Source of the DNA: Parashewanella tropica
Lineage (GTDB): Bacteria; Pseudomonadota; Gammaproteobacteria; Enterobacterales; Shewanellaceae
DNA: 64,000 nt
Direction: 5' to 3'
NCBI RefSeq assembly: GCF_004358445.1
Contig: NZ_CP037951.1
Location: 1-64,000, forward strand
Part shown: positions 24,237 through 32,401 of the stretch, one piece after another
How positions within the stretch are numbered: position 1 is the stretch's first letter
Layout: each line of letters begins with the position of its first letter
The notes under the pieces: generated by a model
What the model saw: only the letters and a program-made list of their open reading frames with translations
What the model was told of the DNA's origin: nothing
Databases searched by the model: none
Program-made: the position numbers and the translations under genes

Positions 24237-24857
24237 GTGACGGATGATCGTTATGCTATTCCAGCACAAGAGTTTGTGCTGGAAGAAGAAATAAAAAAAA
24301 GTCGCTTTATCACTATTTTGTTTCGCTGTCAGTCTGAGCAAGAGCTAAAGTTGGCGCTCACTAACGCAAGGCGTGATTATCCTGATGCGCGCCATTATTG
24401 TTGGGCATTTGTTGGGGGAGCGCCCAAGGAAATGGTGAATTGTGGTTCTAGCGATGATGGTGAACCGTCGGGTAGTGCTGGGCGTCCAATGTTAGCGGTA
24501 CTTCAGGGAGCTGATATCGGTGAAATTGGTGCCATTGTGGTACGCTATTTTGGTGGCATCAAATTAGGTGTAGGTGGTTTGGTTCGTGCGTACAGCGGTG
24601 GTATTAAACGTGGTTTACCGCAGTTAGAAACCGACATTCAACTGCTTAAGGATGAAGCGACTATCACTTGCGATTATGCACAACTCAGTGATGTGGAGTA
24701 TGTGTGTAATAAGTATCAAACGACGATTGAAGGTAAAGAATTTTCTGAGCAGGTTGTGCTTAACCTTGCTGTTCCTAAGTCTCAAAAGTCAGCACTGACT
24801 CAAGATATTTCCGTTATATCTCAAGGACAATTACAACTTATCTTCAAAGACAAATAA
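24237..24857 (+). CDS. yigZ: YigZ/IMPACT-family protein
   Basis: The 206-residue protein belongs to the UPF0029/IMPACT family, of unclear molecular function; the eukaryotic relative modulates GCN2. The N-terminal part has EIKKSRFITIL, ARHYCWAFVGG and the signature DGEPSGSAGRPML, then VVRYFGGIKLGVGGLVRAY. The start is GTG three bases after the pepQ stop, so translation is probably coupled. The pepQ-yigZ-trkH-hemG order is recalled for Shewanella, but here two accessory genes are inserted after yigZ. Confidence 0.92.
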   Translation: MTDDRYAIPAQEFVLEEEIKKSRFITILFRCQSEQELKLALTNARRDYPDARHYCWAFVGGAPKEMVNCGSSDDGEPSGSAGRPMLAVLQGADIGEIGAIVVRYFGGIKLGVGGLVRAYSGGIKRGLPQLETDIQLLKDEATITCDYAQLSDVEYVCNKYQTTIEGKEFSEQVVLNLAVPKSQKSALTQDISVISQGQLQLIFKDK

Positions 24858-24988
24858 GGTATTAAAAAAAAATCTTTCTACAGTAACTCATTTAACGAAT
24901 ACTATGCCCAAATCATGGTTTAGATGAGTCTGCGGGTTTGTGTAAGGGAAACACAATTACTGCGGATTAACCATAAAGGTTAAAAGTT

Positions 24989-25558
24989 ATGAAAGTCCCC
25001 CTGCTTTTTTCACGGTTGGTTAATAAAAGGAAGAAAGCATCAACCGCGAATTATAAAGCCAAAAACCCAGGTGCTTCTGGCCCGCATGACGTTGATTATA
25101 ATCTTCCCTATTTCCATCAACATTTGGTTAATGAATGTAGTGAGATGTCTTTTACTATGCTCATTGGTTATTACTACCCAGATAAAGTGGTACCCAATGA
25201 TGCCAAAAGAAGAGGCAGCTTCGAAGGTGTCGATCCCCATGATTTGTATATCAGCCTAGTGGGTAATTATCCTAATTTACGTTCTGATTTTTTTAGAAAA
25301 ATCACCCTTGAGTATGTCAGTAAAATCTTAAAAGATAACGGGCCATTTGTGTGTAGTGGAGACTTCGCTCGACTGCTTGCTTTTACTAAGATCCGAGCTG
25401 GTCACACTATCGTCGTCAAAGGAATATATGGTGACAAAGTGATCATCAATGATCCTTGGCACGGCAAAGACAGGTATAAATCTATTGATTGGTTTTCAGC
25501 CTTAGTCGATCGAAATGGTGGTTACTTCTATATTGATGAGCCGTCATTAAGGCATTAG
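24989..25558 (+). CDS. Papain-like cysteine protease, AvrRpt2 (C70)-like candidate effector
   Basis: This 189-residue protein has the features of a small papain-fold protease. Q44 and C50 lie in HQHLVNECSEMSFTMLIGYY, H139 in RAGHTIVVKGIYGD, and D155 in VIINDPWHGKDRYKSIDWF. Order, spacing and the closing DPW strand resemble peptidase family C70 (AvrRpt2), whose triad as I recall is C122, H208 and D226; a C39-like peptidase is the alternative. There is no Sec signal peptide, and the N-terminus is basic and disordered-looking. The gene interrupts the yigZ-trkH core order, about 3.5 kb from sctRSTU. Fold assignment is fairly good; effector function is inference. Confidence 0.7.
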   Translation: MKVPLLFSRLVNKRKKASTANYKAKNPGASGPHDVDYNLPYFHQHLVNECSEMSFTMLIGYYYPDKVVPNDAKRRGSFEGVDPHDLYISLVGNYPNLRSDFFRKITLEYVSKILKDNGPFVCSGDFARLLAFTKIRAGHTIVVKGIYGDKVIINDPWHGKDRYKSIDWFSALVDRNGGYFYIDEPSLRH

Positions 25559-25562
25559 AGGA

Positions 25563-26585
25563 TTAGGTCACTTTTGAGACATTGTAGACTCTGTCTTTTG
25601 TTAATCTCCATAATTGAAGCTCCTCTTTCATGGTTGGATGGCGACGGTAAAATTGTTTAAGGTTATGACATCCTGATTCATGACTCAGCATTTTATGATG
25701 TTCTTCCAACCTAGGAATGTATTGTTGAACAGAGGCTAAGTTTGCGGTAGCCCGTAATTCAGGCTGTGTGAAAAAAGCAATAAACTGCACCATGGTGCTG
25801 ATTTGAAGGGCAATAACATGTATATCTATTTGCTTATGTTGTATCAACTCTAATTGAGCTGATATCGCTTCTGTTGCTACCTCCTTATCAATCAGAGCTC
25901 TAATGTTTTCAGGTATGATCTTACTTTCCGTAGAGTCTAAAAGTCGACCGTCTGTACTCAATAAAACAATTTGCGATTGGTGCTGACGCTTAAATGCTTC
26001 CAATGCATCAAGTGAATTATCGGGTTGAGAGAACCGCTTTCTGATTTGATGAACACCTGAAACTTTTTTGACTTCATAATGAAATAAACAACCTACGGCT
26101 TCGATATAAATGATTTTTGGTGAGTGCTGGAGCCTTGTCGGTTGTGGAATATCATGTAATGCGGTTTCAAGTTTACAGTACCCAGATTTTACCTGTGTAT
26201 GACTAGGCATCCTTAAGTATGAACGGGCGTCACTTGGTACTGCCGTGTGAAAAAACGTTGAAAGACAGGGCTTACTGGTAAATTCGCGATAGGCACATAA
26301 GATGGATTGAACTTTGTCTCTATAAGCCGGTACATGAACACACATGAAACGTCTGAATGAATAGAGGTGAGGGGCGTCAGGATGTGTGTGATCGACTTGA
26401 AAAGTGACAGAAATGTCCCTTTGATTGCCTTCCTTAAAAGCAAGGGTGATTTGATCATTCTTAGCCGTAAATTGATGACTGAGAGCATTAAATTGTGCCT
26501 GCGTAAATTCTGTTAATCGTGAGTCATGGGTAAACTTAAAAGCCAGACCGCTGTTCAGTTGCTGCGCCGTTGCATAGTGAGCCAT
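25563..26585 (-). CDS. Hypothetical protein (340 aa), accessory
   Basis: I do not recognise a family in this 340-residue protein. It looks cytosolic and mixed alpha/beta, with no signal peptide or strong membrane span. It has several Cys and many His and Gln residues, and a helical C-terminal third. It is convergent with the C70-like protease, with only 4 bp between their stops, so the two may have been acquired together. Its content and position parallel the accessory genes near gyrB. A role with the type III system is only a guess. Confidence 0.7.
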   Translation of the reverse strand: MAHYATAQQLNSGLAFKFTHDSRLTEFTQAQFNALSHQFTAKNDQITLAFKEGNQRDISVTFQVDHTHPDAPHLYSFRRFMCVHVPAYRDKVQSILCAYREFTSKPCLSTFFHTAVPSDARSYLRMPSHTQVKSGYCKLETALHDIPQPTRLQHSPKIIYIEAVGCLFHYEVKKVSGVHQIRKRFSQPDNSLDALEAFKRQHQSQIVLLSTDGRLLDSTESKIIPENIRALIDKEVATEAISAQLELIQHKQIDIHVIALQISTMVQFIAFFTQPELRATANLASVQQYIPRLEEHHKMLSHESGCHNLKQFYRRHPTMKEELQLWRLTKDRVYNVSKVT

Positions 26586-26876
26586 GATCTCTCCATAAAG
26601 CAGGGGTGTATAGGTTTAAGTTATACCACCTGATTTGGATAAATGTATTGAATGATCATCATATTAAATACGAATTAGTTAGAGCCGCAAGGTGCTTTAC
26701 ATTTTGACTGGTTTTTATTTATTGATTCTTGTTCGTGGTATTTTTTACGCTTAACATCAACTTAGTTTGAAAATTGTGAAATAATGGCAAAAACCATTTT
26801 ATTGCTTTTGTAAAACCGCTTTATATTTGCATCGCAAAAGCAACACCCATTCACAGGGATTAACACCAATTTTGTT

Positions 26877-28334
26877 ATGCAATATCGCACCATAATAAGA
26901 ATAACTGGCCTGTTAATGGGGCTTTTTTCAATTACTATGCTGCCGCCAGCATTGGTCGCCATCTTTTATAATGATGGTGAAGGCATGGCGTTCATAAAAG
27001 CCTTTGTGGTGAGTTTATTATTGGGATTCAGCTTGTGGTATCCCAACCGTTATCACAAAGCCGAGCTGCGAACCCGAGAGGGCTTTTTGATAGTGGTGCT
27101 GTTCTGGACGGTACTGGGCTCGATTGGTTCGCTGCCTTTCATTTTTGCCACCAATCCTGAAATGAGCTGGACGGACAGCTTTTTTGAGTCGTTTTCTGCT
27201 TTGACGACGACTGGGGCAACCGTAATCGTCGGGCTTGATCATCTTCCTAAAGCCATTTTGTTCTATCGTCACTTATTACAATGGCTTGGTGGCATGGGGA
27301 TCATTGTATTAGCGGTGGCAATTTTGCCTGTTCTCGGGATTGGGGGGATGCAGCTGTATCGCGCTGAAATTCCAGGGCCTGTAAAAGACAGCAAAATGAC
27401 CCCTAGAATTGCCGAAACCGCAAAAGCCTTATGGTACATCTATCTGTTTTTAACCTTAGCGTGTGCCGCTGCTTTTTGGCTTGCAGGCATGAGTGCCTTT
27501 GATGCCATTTGTCATTCATTTTCGACGATTGCGATTGGTGGCTTTTCAACACACGATGCCAGTATGGGCTACTTCAATAGCCCAGTGATCAACCTGATTT
27601 GCGTGGTGTTTTTGTTGATTTCGGCAATTAACTTTAGCCTACATTTTGCGGCCGTAACCAACAAAGGATTCAATTTAAAAGTCTATTTTAAAGACGCCGA
27701 ATTTAAGGTGTTATTGGCGGTACAGCTTATTTTGACCGCGATTTGTTTCCTCGTACTGTATCAAACCAATATTTATGATTCGGCTGAAGAAACCTTAGAT
27801 CATGCACTATTCCAAGCGGTATCTGTTTCAACCACGGCGGGGTTTGGTACAGAAAGCTTTCATAGTTGGCCATTGTTTTTGCCTATGCTGCTGATTTTCT
27901 CCAGCTTTATTGGAGGCTGTGGCGGCTCGACAGCGGGCGGAATGAAAGTCATTCGAATCATTTTGTTGGTACTGCAAGGCTCTCGTGAAATGAAACGCTT
28001 GGTTCACCCTCGTGCCATTTTTACCATCAAAATTGGTAATTCTGTTCTCCCTGATCGTGTGATTGATGCGGTGTGGGGCTTTTTCTCAGCTTATGCCTTG
28101 GTATTTATTATCAGTATGCTGGCCTTGATGGCATTTGGCGTCGATGAGTTAACAGCGTTTAGTACCGTAGCCGCATGTTTGAATAATTTAGGCCCAGCTC
28201 TCGGTGAAGCCGCTAGTAATTATGCTACGCTCGGTGATGGCGCGAAATGGGTACTACTGATCACTATGTTATTTGGTCGCTTGGAAGTGTTTACTTTATT
28301 GGTGTTGTTTACGCCTACATTTTGGAAGAATTAA
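26877..28334 (+). CDS. trkH: Trk potassium uptake protein TrkH
   Basis: TrkH is the membrane subunit of the Trk potassium uptake system, working with the NAD-binding regulator TrkA. The 485-residue protein contains four pore-loop repeats: TTTGATVIVGLDH, TIAIGGFSTHD, STTAGFGTESF and ACLNNLGPALG, each with the filter glycine, and many hydrophobic spans. The length equals that of E. coli TrkH/TrkG within a few residues. It overlaps hemG by one base (TAATG). Confidence 0.96.
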   Translation: MQYRTIIRITGLLMGLFSITMLPPALVAIFYNDGEGMAFIKAFVVSLLLGFSLWYPNRYHKAELRTREGFLIVVLFWTVLGSIGSLPFIFATNPEMSWTDSFFESFSALTTTGATVIVGLDHLPKAILFYRHLLQWLGGMGIIVLAVAILPVLGIGGMQLYRAEIPGPVKDSKMTPRIAETAKALWYIYLFLTLACAAAFWLAGMSAFDAICHSFSTIAIGGFSTHDASMGYFNSPVINLICVVFLLISAINFSLHFAAVTNKGFNLKVYFKDAEFKVLLAVQLILTAICFLVLYQTNIYDSAEETLDHALFQAVSVSTTAGFGTESFHSWPLFLPMLLIFSSFIGGCGGSTAGGMKVIRIILLVLQGSREMKRLVHPRAIFTIKIGNSVLPDRVIDAVWGFFSAYALVFIISMLALMAFGVDELTAFSTVAACLNNLGPALGEAASNYATLGDGAKWVLLITMLFGRLEVFTLLVLFTPTFWKN

Positions 28335-28849
28335 TGAACATCGCTCTTATCTATTCAACCGTTGATGGTCAAACCAAGCATATTTGTGAGGTGATGGCGA
28401 CTCATATGACACAAGCTCAAGTGACGGTATTATCACTTGAACAAGTGACTGAAGATAAGTTATCTCAATACGATAAAGTCATGATTGGTGCCAGTATCCG
28501 TTATGGTAAATATCGTCCAGCGGTGTTTGAGTTTATTGGACAACATCATGAATGGCTGACTCAAACCCAAAGTGGTTTTTTTTCCGTAAATGTGGTGGCG
28601 AGAAAACCAGAAAAAAATACGCCAAAAACCAACCCTTATATGAAAAACTTCCTCGCGCAATCACCTTGGAACCCAGCTGTGCAAGGTGTCTTCGCCGGAA
28701 AAATTGAGTACCCGAAATACGGCTTTTTTGACCGAACCATGATCCGTTTTATTATGTGGATAACGAAAGGCCCTACCGATACTCGTGGTACCTATGAGTT
28801 TACCGATTGGCAGAAGGTTGAGCGTTTCGCCAAGGCTTTTGCTGATTAA
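28334..28849 (+). CDS. hemG: Menaquinone-dependent protoporphyrinogen IX dehydrogenase HemG
   Basis: HemG is the flavodoxin-like enzyme that oxidises protoporphyrinogen IX in haem synthesis, passing electrons to quinones. The start at 28334 overlaps the trkH stop and gives 171 residues. The FMN-binding loop YSTVDGQTKHI, the GASIRYGKY segment and the long insertion containing NVVARKPEKNTPKTNPY match E. coli HemG. The longer frame to 28247 lies inside trkH and is rejected. Confidence 0.95.
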   Translation: MNIALIYSTVDGQTKHICEVMATHMTQAQVTVLSLEQVTEDKLSQYDKVMIGASIRYGKYRPAVFEFIGQHHEWLTQTQSGFFSVNVVARKPEKNTPKTNPYMKNFLAQSPWNPAVQGVFAGKIEYPKYGFFDRTMIRFIMWITKGPTDTRGTYEFTDWQKVERFAKAFAD

Positions 28850-28862
28850 ATTCCCTATGTTA

Positions 28863-28887
28863 AAGAGCAAGTGATCGACTTGCTCTT
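28863..28887 (+). terminator. Possible hairpin terminator after hemG
   Basis: The arms AAGAGCAAGT and ACTTGCTCTT form a 10-bp stem around a 5-nt loop, 14 bp after the hemG stop. The sequence after it (AATGTTCTCC) is not T-rich, so intrinsic termination may be weak. It marks the boundary between core hemG and the sct genes. Confidence 0.5.
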
Positions 28888-29098
28888 AATGTTCTCCGAT
28901 CACCTTAATTTTATTGTTAACATTTTCCGACTTTGTCGATATGGCTGAACTCATGATTCAGGTCTATTCTTGAATGAGTCGTTGGCAAAGTTGCGCTGCT
29001 TATTGTTAAGCATAATCACTAAGAAGTTCAGGTATTCACCTGATGGTGGCAACCTCCCGCCAGACGCTAATGTGTTATAAAACTTACAGGACGTCGGC

Positions 29099-29749
29099 AT
29101 GAGCTTACTTGAACATCCCGTTCACTTGATCATCGTATTGTTTGCGTTATCACTGTTGCCTTTATTTGCAGTGATGGGGACTTCGTTTCTTAAAATTTCT
29201 ATTGTGCTATCCATGCTTAGAACGGCATTAGGGGTACAGCAAATTCCACCCAATATGGCCATATACGGCTTATCCATGGTGTTAACCTTATTTATCATGG
29301 CACCCGTGGGCAGCGAAATTTACAGTAATTTAAAGCAAAATCCCATTAAGCTCAGTGCGCCAGATATTCTTGAGCGTTTAAATACACAAGCGGCTGAGCC
29401 TTATCGCGAGTTTTTAAAAAAGCACAGTCATGCCAAGCAAATCAACTATTTTTCAAAGGTAGGCCACAAGATTTGGCCCAAGGCCTACCATGAAAATCTC
29501 GATAAAAACTCGCTCATGGTGCTGATCCCCGCTTTTACCTTAAGCCAGTTAATCGAGGCTTTTAAGATTGGTCTACTCTTGTATTTACCTTTTGTCGCCA
29601 TCGATATCATTGTCTCGAATATTTTGCTGGCGATGGGGATGATGATGGTATCGCCGATGACCATCGCACTGCCGTTTAAGATCCTGATCTTCATTATGAT
29701 GGGGGGATGGGAAAAACTCATTAGTCAATTGATGTTGTCATACTCATGA
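29099..29749 (+). CDS. sctR: Type III secretion export apparatus protein SctR
   Basis: SctR (YscR/SpaP class) forms with SctS and SctT the pore-like complex of the injectisome export gate in the inner membrane. The 216-residue protein has the family hallmarks LLPLFAVMGTSFLKISIVLSMLR and ALGVQQIPPN near the N-terminus and SPMTIALPFKILIFIMMGGW near the C-terminus. Unlike flagellar FliP it has no cleavable signal peptide, so the injectisome assignment is favoured. It is the first gene of sctRSTU and overlaps sctS by 4 bp. Confidence 0.93.
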   Translation: MSLLEHPVHLIIVLFALSLLPLFAVMGTSFLKISIVLSMLRTALGVQQIPPNMAIYGLSMVLTLFIMAPVGSEIYSNLKQNPIKLSAPDILERLNTQAAEPYREFLKKHSHAKQINYFSKVGHKIWPKAYHENLDKNSLMVLIPAFTLSQLIEAFKIGLLLYLPFVAIDIIVSNILLAMGMMMVSPMTIALPFKILIFIMMGGWEKLISQLMLSYS

Positions 29750-30012
29750 ATGTATCCGATTTTATTCACCTCACCTCCGAGCTTTTGTGGATCACACTAT
29801 TGCTTTCAATGCCGACGGTCTTGGTCGCTTCGGTATTAGGGGTATTAGTATCACTGGTTCAAGCTTTAACTCAAATTCAAGACCAAACGTTACAGTTTTT
29901 GATCAAGCTGGTGGGGGTCAGTATTGTCATGGCCATGACCTACGAATGGATGGCGGTGGCCATGCTTAACTTCGCTAATGAGATGTTCAATCTGATTGAT
30001 AAGGTGGGGTAA
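29746..30012 (+). CDS. sctS: Type III secretion export apparatus protein SctS
   Basis: SctS (YscS/FliQ family) is a small inner-membrane component of the export gate. The 88-residue protein has two hydrophobic hairpin spans, with LLSMPTVLVASVLGVLVSLVQALTQIQDQTLQF matching the conserved family core. The start ATG overlaps the sctR stop (ATGA), indicating translational coupling. Confidence 0.92.
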   Translation: MNVSDFIHLTSELLWITLLLSMPTVLVASVLGVLVSLVQALTQIQDQTLQFLIKLVGVSIVMAMTYEWMAVAMLNFANEMFNLIDKVG

Positions 30013-30013
30013 A

Positions 30014-30823
30014 TTGGAGACAGAGTTCTATAAAGCCCTTACAGAACATCTTCCTGTCTTTTCCCTCAGCATGATGCGTCCGTTGGGGATGATGTTGCTA
30101 TTGCCATTATTCAAAAGTGGTAGCTTAAGCAGCGGCTTAATGCGCAACGGCCTTGTCATGATGTTTGCTTTTCCTGTGATGCCTACGTTAATGGACATGC
30201 ACGAACATTTATTAGAAGCCACTTATCTTGAGCTAGTTGGCTTGTATATAGAAGAGTTTGCTATTGGTCTGATGATCGGTTTTTGTGCTGCCGTGCCATT
30301 TTGGGCGATTGATATGGCGGGCTTTTTAATTGATACCATGCGTGGTTCATCGCTCTCAACGGTTCTTAACCCGTTATTGGGAGTGGAGTCTTCGGTTTAT
30401 GGTGTAATTTTTGCTCAGGTTTTAAGTGTGCTGTTTCTGGCTTCAGGTGGACTGAACTTCTTACTCAGTGCCATGTATGAGTCTTACCTTGTACTGCCGC
30501 CTGGTTCGCCTTTGTATTTGAATGGCAATATTCCGTTATTTGATTTCTTTTTAAAAGAATGGCGGTTGATGAACGCCTTGTTTATGGGGTTTGCTATGCC
30601 TGCAATGGTGATCATGATGCTCACCGATACCGCCTTTGGTTTGGTGAATCGCTCGGCGCAGCAATTAAACGTATTCTTTTTATCCATGCCGGTTAAGTCG
30701 GTCATGGTGCTGTTGGTGATGATCTATTGCATCAACTTTGCGTTTCATAATTATCTTGCTCGTACTGACAGCGCTGAATCACATTTTCAAATTTTGTATC
30801 ACCTGTTAGAACCTAAGCCATAA
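30014..30823 (+). CDS. sctT: Type III secretion export apparatus protein SctT
   Basis: SctT (YscT/FliR family) completes the RST export-gate complex. I chose TTG at 30014, just after the sctS stop and preceded by AAGGTGGGG, giving 269 residues; a TTG at 29996 would extend the frame into sctS. The protein is strongly hydrophobic with several membrane spans and contains the conserved LYIEEFAIGLMIGF, PFWAIDMAGFLIDTMRG and GLNFLLSAMYESY segments. It lies between sctS and sctU. Confidence 0.9.
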   Translation: METEFYKALTEHLPVFSLSMMRPLGMMLLLPLFKSGSLSSGLMRNGLVMMFAFPVMPTLMDMHEHLLEATYLELVGLYIEEFAIGLMIGFCAAVPFWAIDMAGFLIDTMRGSSLSTVLNPLLGVESSVYGVIFAQVLSVLFLASGGLNFLLSAMYESYLVLPPGSPLYLNGNIPLFDFFLKEWRLMNALFMGFAMPAMVIMMLTDTAFGLVNRSAQQLNVFFLSMPVKSVMVLLVMIYCINFAFHNYLARTDSAESHFQILYHLLEPKP

Positions 30824-30835
30824 GGAGGAGACATT

Positions 30836-31984
30836 ATGGCTGAAGGTGGACAAAAGACCGAAAAACCTACCGAGAAACGAATACGTGATGCCCGAAAAAA
30901 AGGGCAGGTGATCCAAAGTAATGAGATTGTAACTGGCTTAGAAATGGCGGTGATCCTCGCTTACTTTTTATTTATGGGGCATGACTTTCTTAACGCCAAT
31001 ATCAAGCTGATTGAACAGTCCATTGAATACATGAACTTAGACTGGAGAACCGCCAGCGAACAACTTTTTTTGGGGTTTGTGGAGATTTTGATCAAGTATT
31101 TTGGCGGCTTAGGCTTAGTGTTATCAGCGACCATAATCCTTGGTCATATTGTTCAAACTGGGCCATTGTGGGCCTCGGAAGCCTTAGAACCTAAATTTGA
31201 TAAGCTTAATGTCGTCAATAATGCTAAACAATTATTTTCGATGAAAAGCTTATTTGAGCTGGCTAAGAATATCTTTAAGGTCTTAGTTCTCAGTGCGGTG
31301 TTCTATTACATTCTTCATAAATACTCCAACTCTTTTCAGTATCTTCCCATTTGTGATGAACAATGTGGTCTTAAGGTGATGATGACCTTAATTTTATGGT
31401 TGTGGGGCTGTTTTGTGGGGTGTTACTTGCTGTTTGGTGCGGCTGACTATGTGTTTCAACGTCATTCCACGATGGAAGAATTAAAGATGTCAAAAGAAGA
31501 AACTAAGCAGGAGCGTAAAGATACCGAAGGTAATCCCGAAATCAAACAAAAGCGCCGTGAAACTCAGCGTGAAATTGCCTCAGGAAGTTTGGCGTCGAAT
31601 GTGAAAAAATCATCCGCAGTAGTGAGAAACCCCAATCACCTTGCCGTGTGTTTATTTTATGATGCTGAGGAATCGCCTATTCCTAAAGTGCTTGAAAAAG
31701 CACAAGATCACTTAGCTTTGCACATTGTCGACCTTGCTGAAAAAGAGCAAGTGCCTGTGGTAGAAAATATTCCGTTGGCGAGAGCTTTATATTCAGAAGT
31801 GGAATCAGGAGATTTTATCCCAGAAAGCTTATTTGAGCCCGTCGCTGAACTGATGCGGATCGTGATGTCGCTGGATTACGATGATGAAGACGACGATGAT
31901 TATGATGAAGAAGATGACGACGATGAAGAAGCGTCAGATGAAGATAATGAAGCCGACACAGGATCGGCTTCAGATAACGATTGA
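30836..31984 (+). CDS. sctU: Type III secretion export switch protein SctU
   Basis: SctU (YscU/FlhB family) controls substrate specificity of the export apparatus by self-cleavage. The start has a strong AAGGAGG. The N-terminus QKTEKPTEKRIRDARKKGQV is diagnostic, followed by four membrane spans up to about residue 205. The autocleavage motif reads NPNH at 265-268 instead of the usual NPTH; the cleaving Asn-Pro pair is intact. At 382 residues it is longer than usual because of an acidic Asp/Glu-rich tail from about 347 onwards. The neighbouring needle, ATPase, SctV and secretin genes are absent here. Confidence 0.93.
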   Translation: MAEGGQKTEKPTEKRIRDARKKGQVIQSNEIVTGLEMAVILAYFLFMGHDFLNANIKLIEQSIEYMNLDWRTASEQLFLGFVEILIKYFGGLGLVLSATIILGHIVQTGPLWASEALEPKFDKLNVVNNAKQLFSMKSLFELAKNIFKVLVLSAVFYYILHKYSNSFQYLPICDEQCGLKVMMTLILWLWGCFVGCYLLFGAADYVFQRHSTMEELKMSKEETKQERKDTEGNPEIKQKRRETQREIASGSLASNVKKSSAVVRNPNHLAVCLFYDAEESPIPKVLEKAQDHLALHIVDLAEKEQVPVVENIPLARALYSEVESGDFIPESLFEPVAELMRIVMSLDYDDEDDDDYDEEDDDDEEASDEDNEADTGSASDND

Positions 31985-31987
31985 GGG

Positions 31988-32290
31988 TTAACCCTTAGCC
32001 CAAGCTTCATAACCACCGTCAAGACTGTAGACGTCTTCAAAGCCTTGCTGGATCAGATATTGTGCTGCTTGGACGCTACTGATCCCGTGATAGCACACCA
32101 CTACTGTTGGCGCGTCCAAATCGGCATCACGAATAAATTCAGTAATATTGTCATTCGTTAAGTGTGTTGCCTTGGCAATATGACCATTGCTGAAACTTTC
32201 AGGGTCACGAATGTCAACCAATTGAATATTGTCGTGTTCGCCTGAAAGGGCAATCAATTGAGCAACATTGAGGTGTTTCACTTGAGTCAT
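31988..32290 (-). CDS. glpE: Thiosulfate sulfurtransferase GlpE
   Basis: GlpE is a single-domain rhodanese that transfers sulfane sulfur to cyanide or thioredoxin. The 100-residue length is typical. The rhodanese active-site loop is CYHGISS with catalytic C66, and [15 protein letters not shown] is the conserved CH2A-like N-terminal motif. It ends 3 bp from the convergent sctU stop and probably has its own promoter. Confidence 0.92.
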   Translation of the reverse strand: MTQVKHLNVAQLIALSGEHDNIQLVDIRDPESFSNGHIAKATHLTNDNITEFIRDADLDAPTVVVCYHGISSVQAAQYLIQQGFEDVYSLDGGYEAWAKG

Positions 32291-32401
32291 TGCTTGTTCC
32301 TAAACAAATACAAACGTTGTCATACCTACTTTAGCAGGTATGACGTTGGGTTTTTTAATAGGTTTGAATGAAACTTTCTGTATTTATTACAGCTTCAACC
32401 C

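Noticed and set aside
29099-31984. Possibility that the four export genes are flagellar fliP-fliQ-fliR-flhB.
   Set aside because: SctR lacks the FliP signal peptide, the sequences read as injectisome type, and no flagellar genes flank them.
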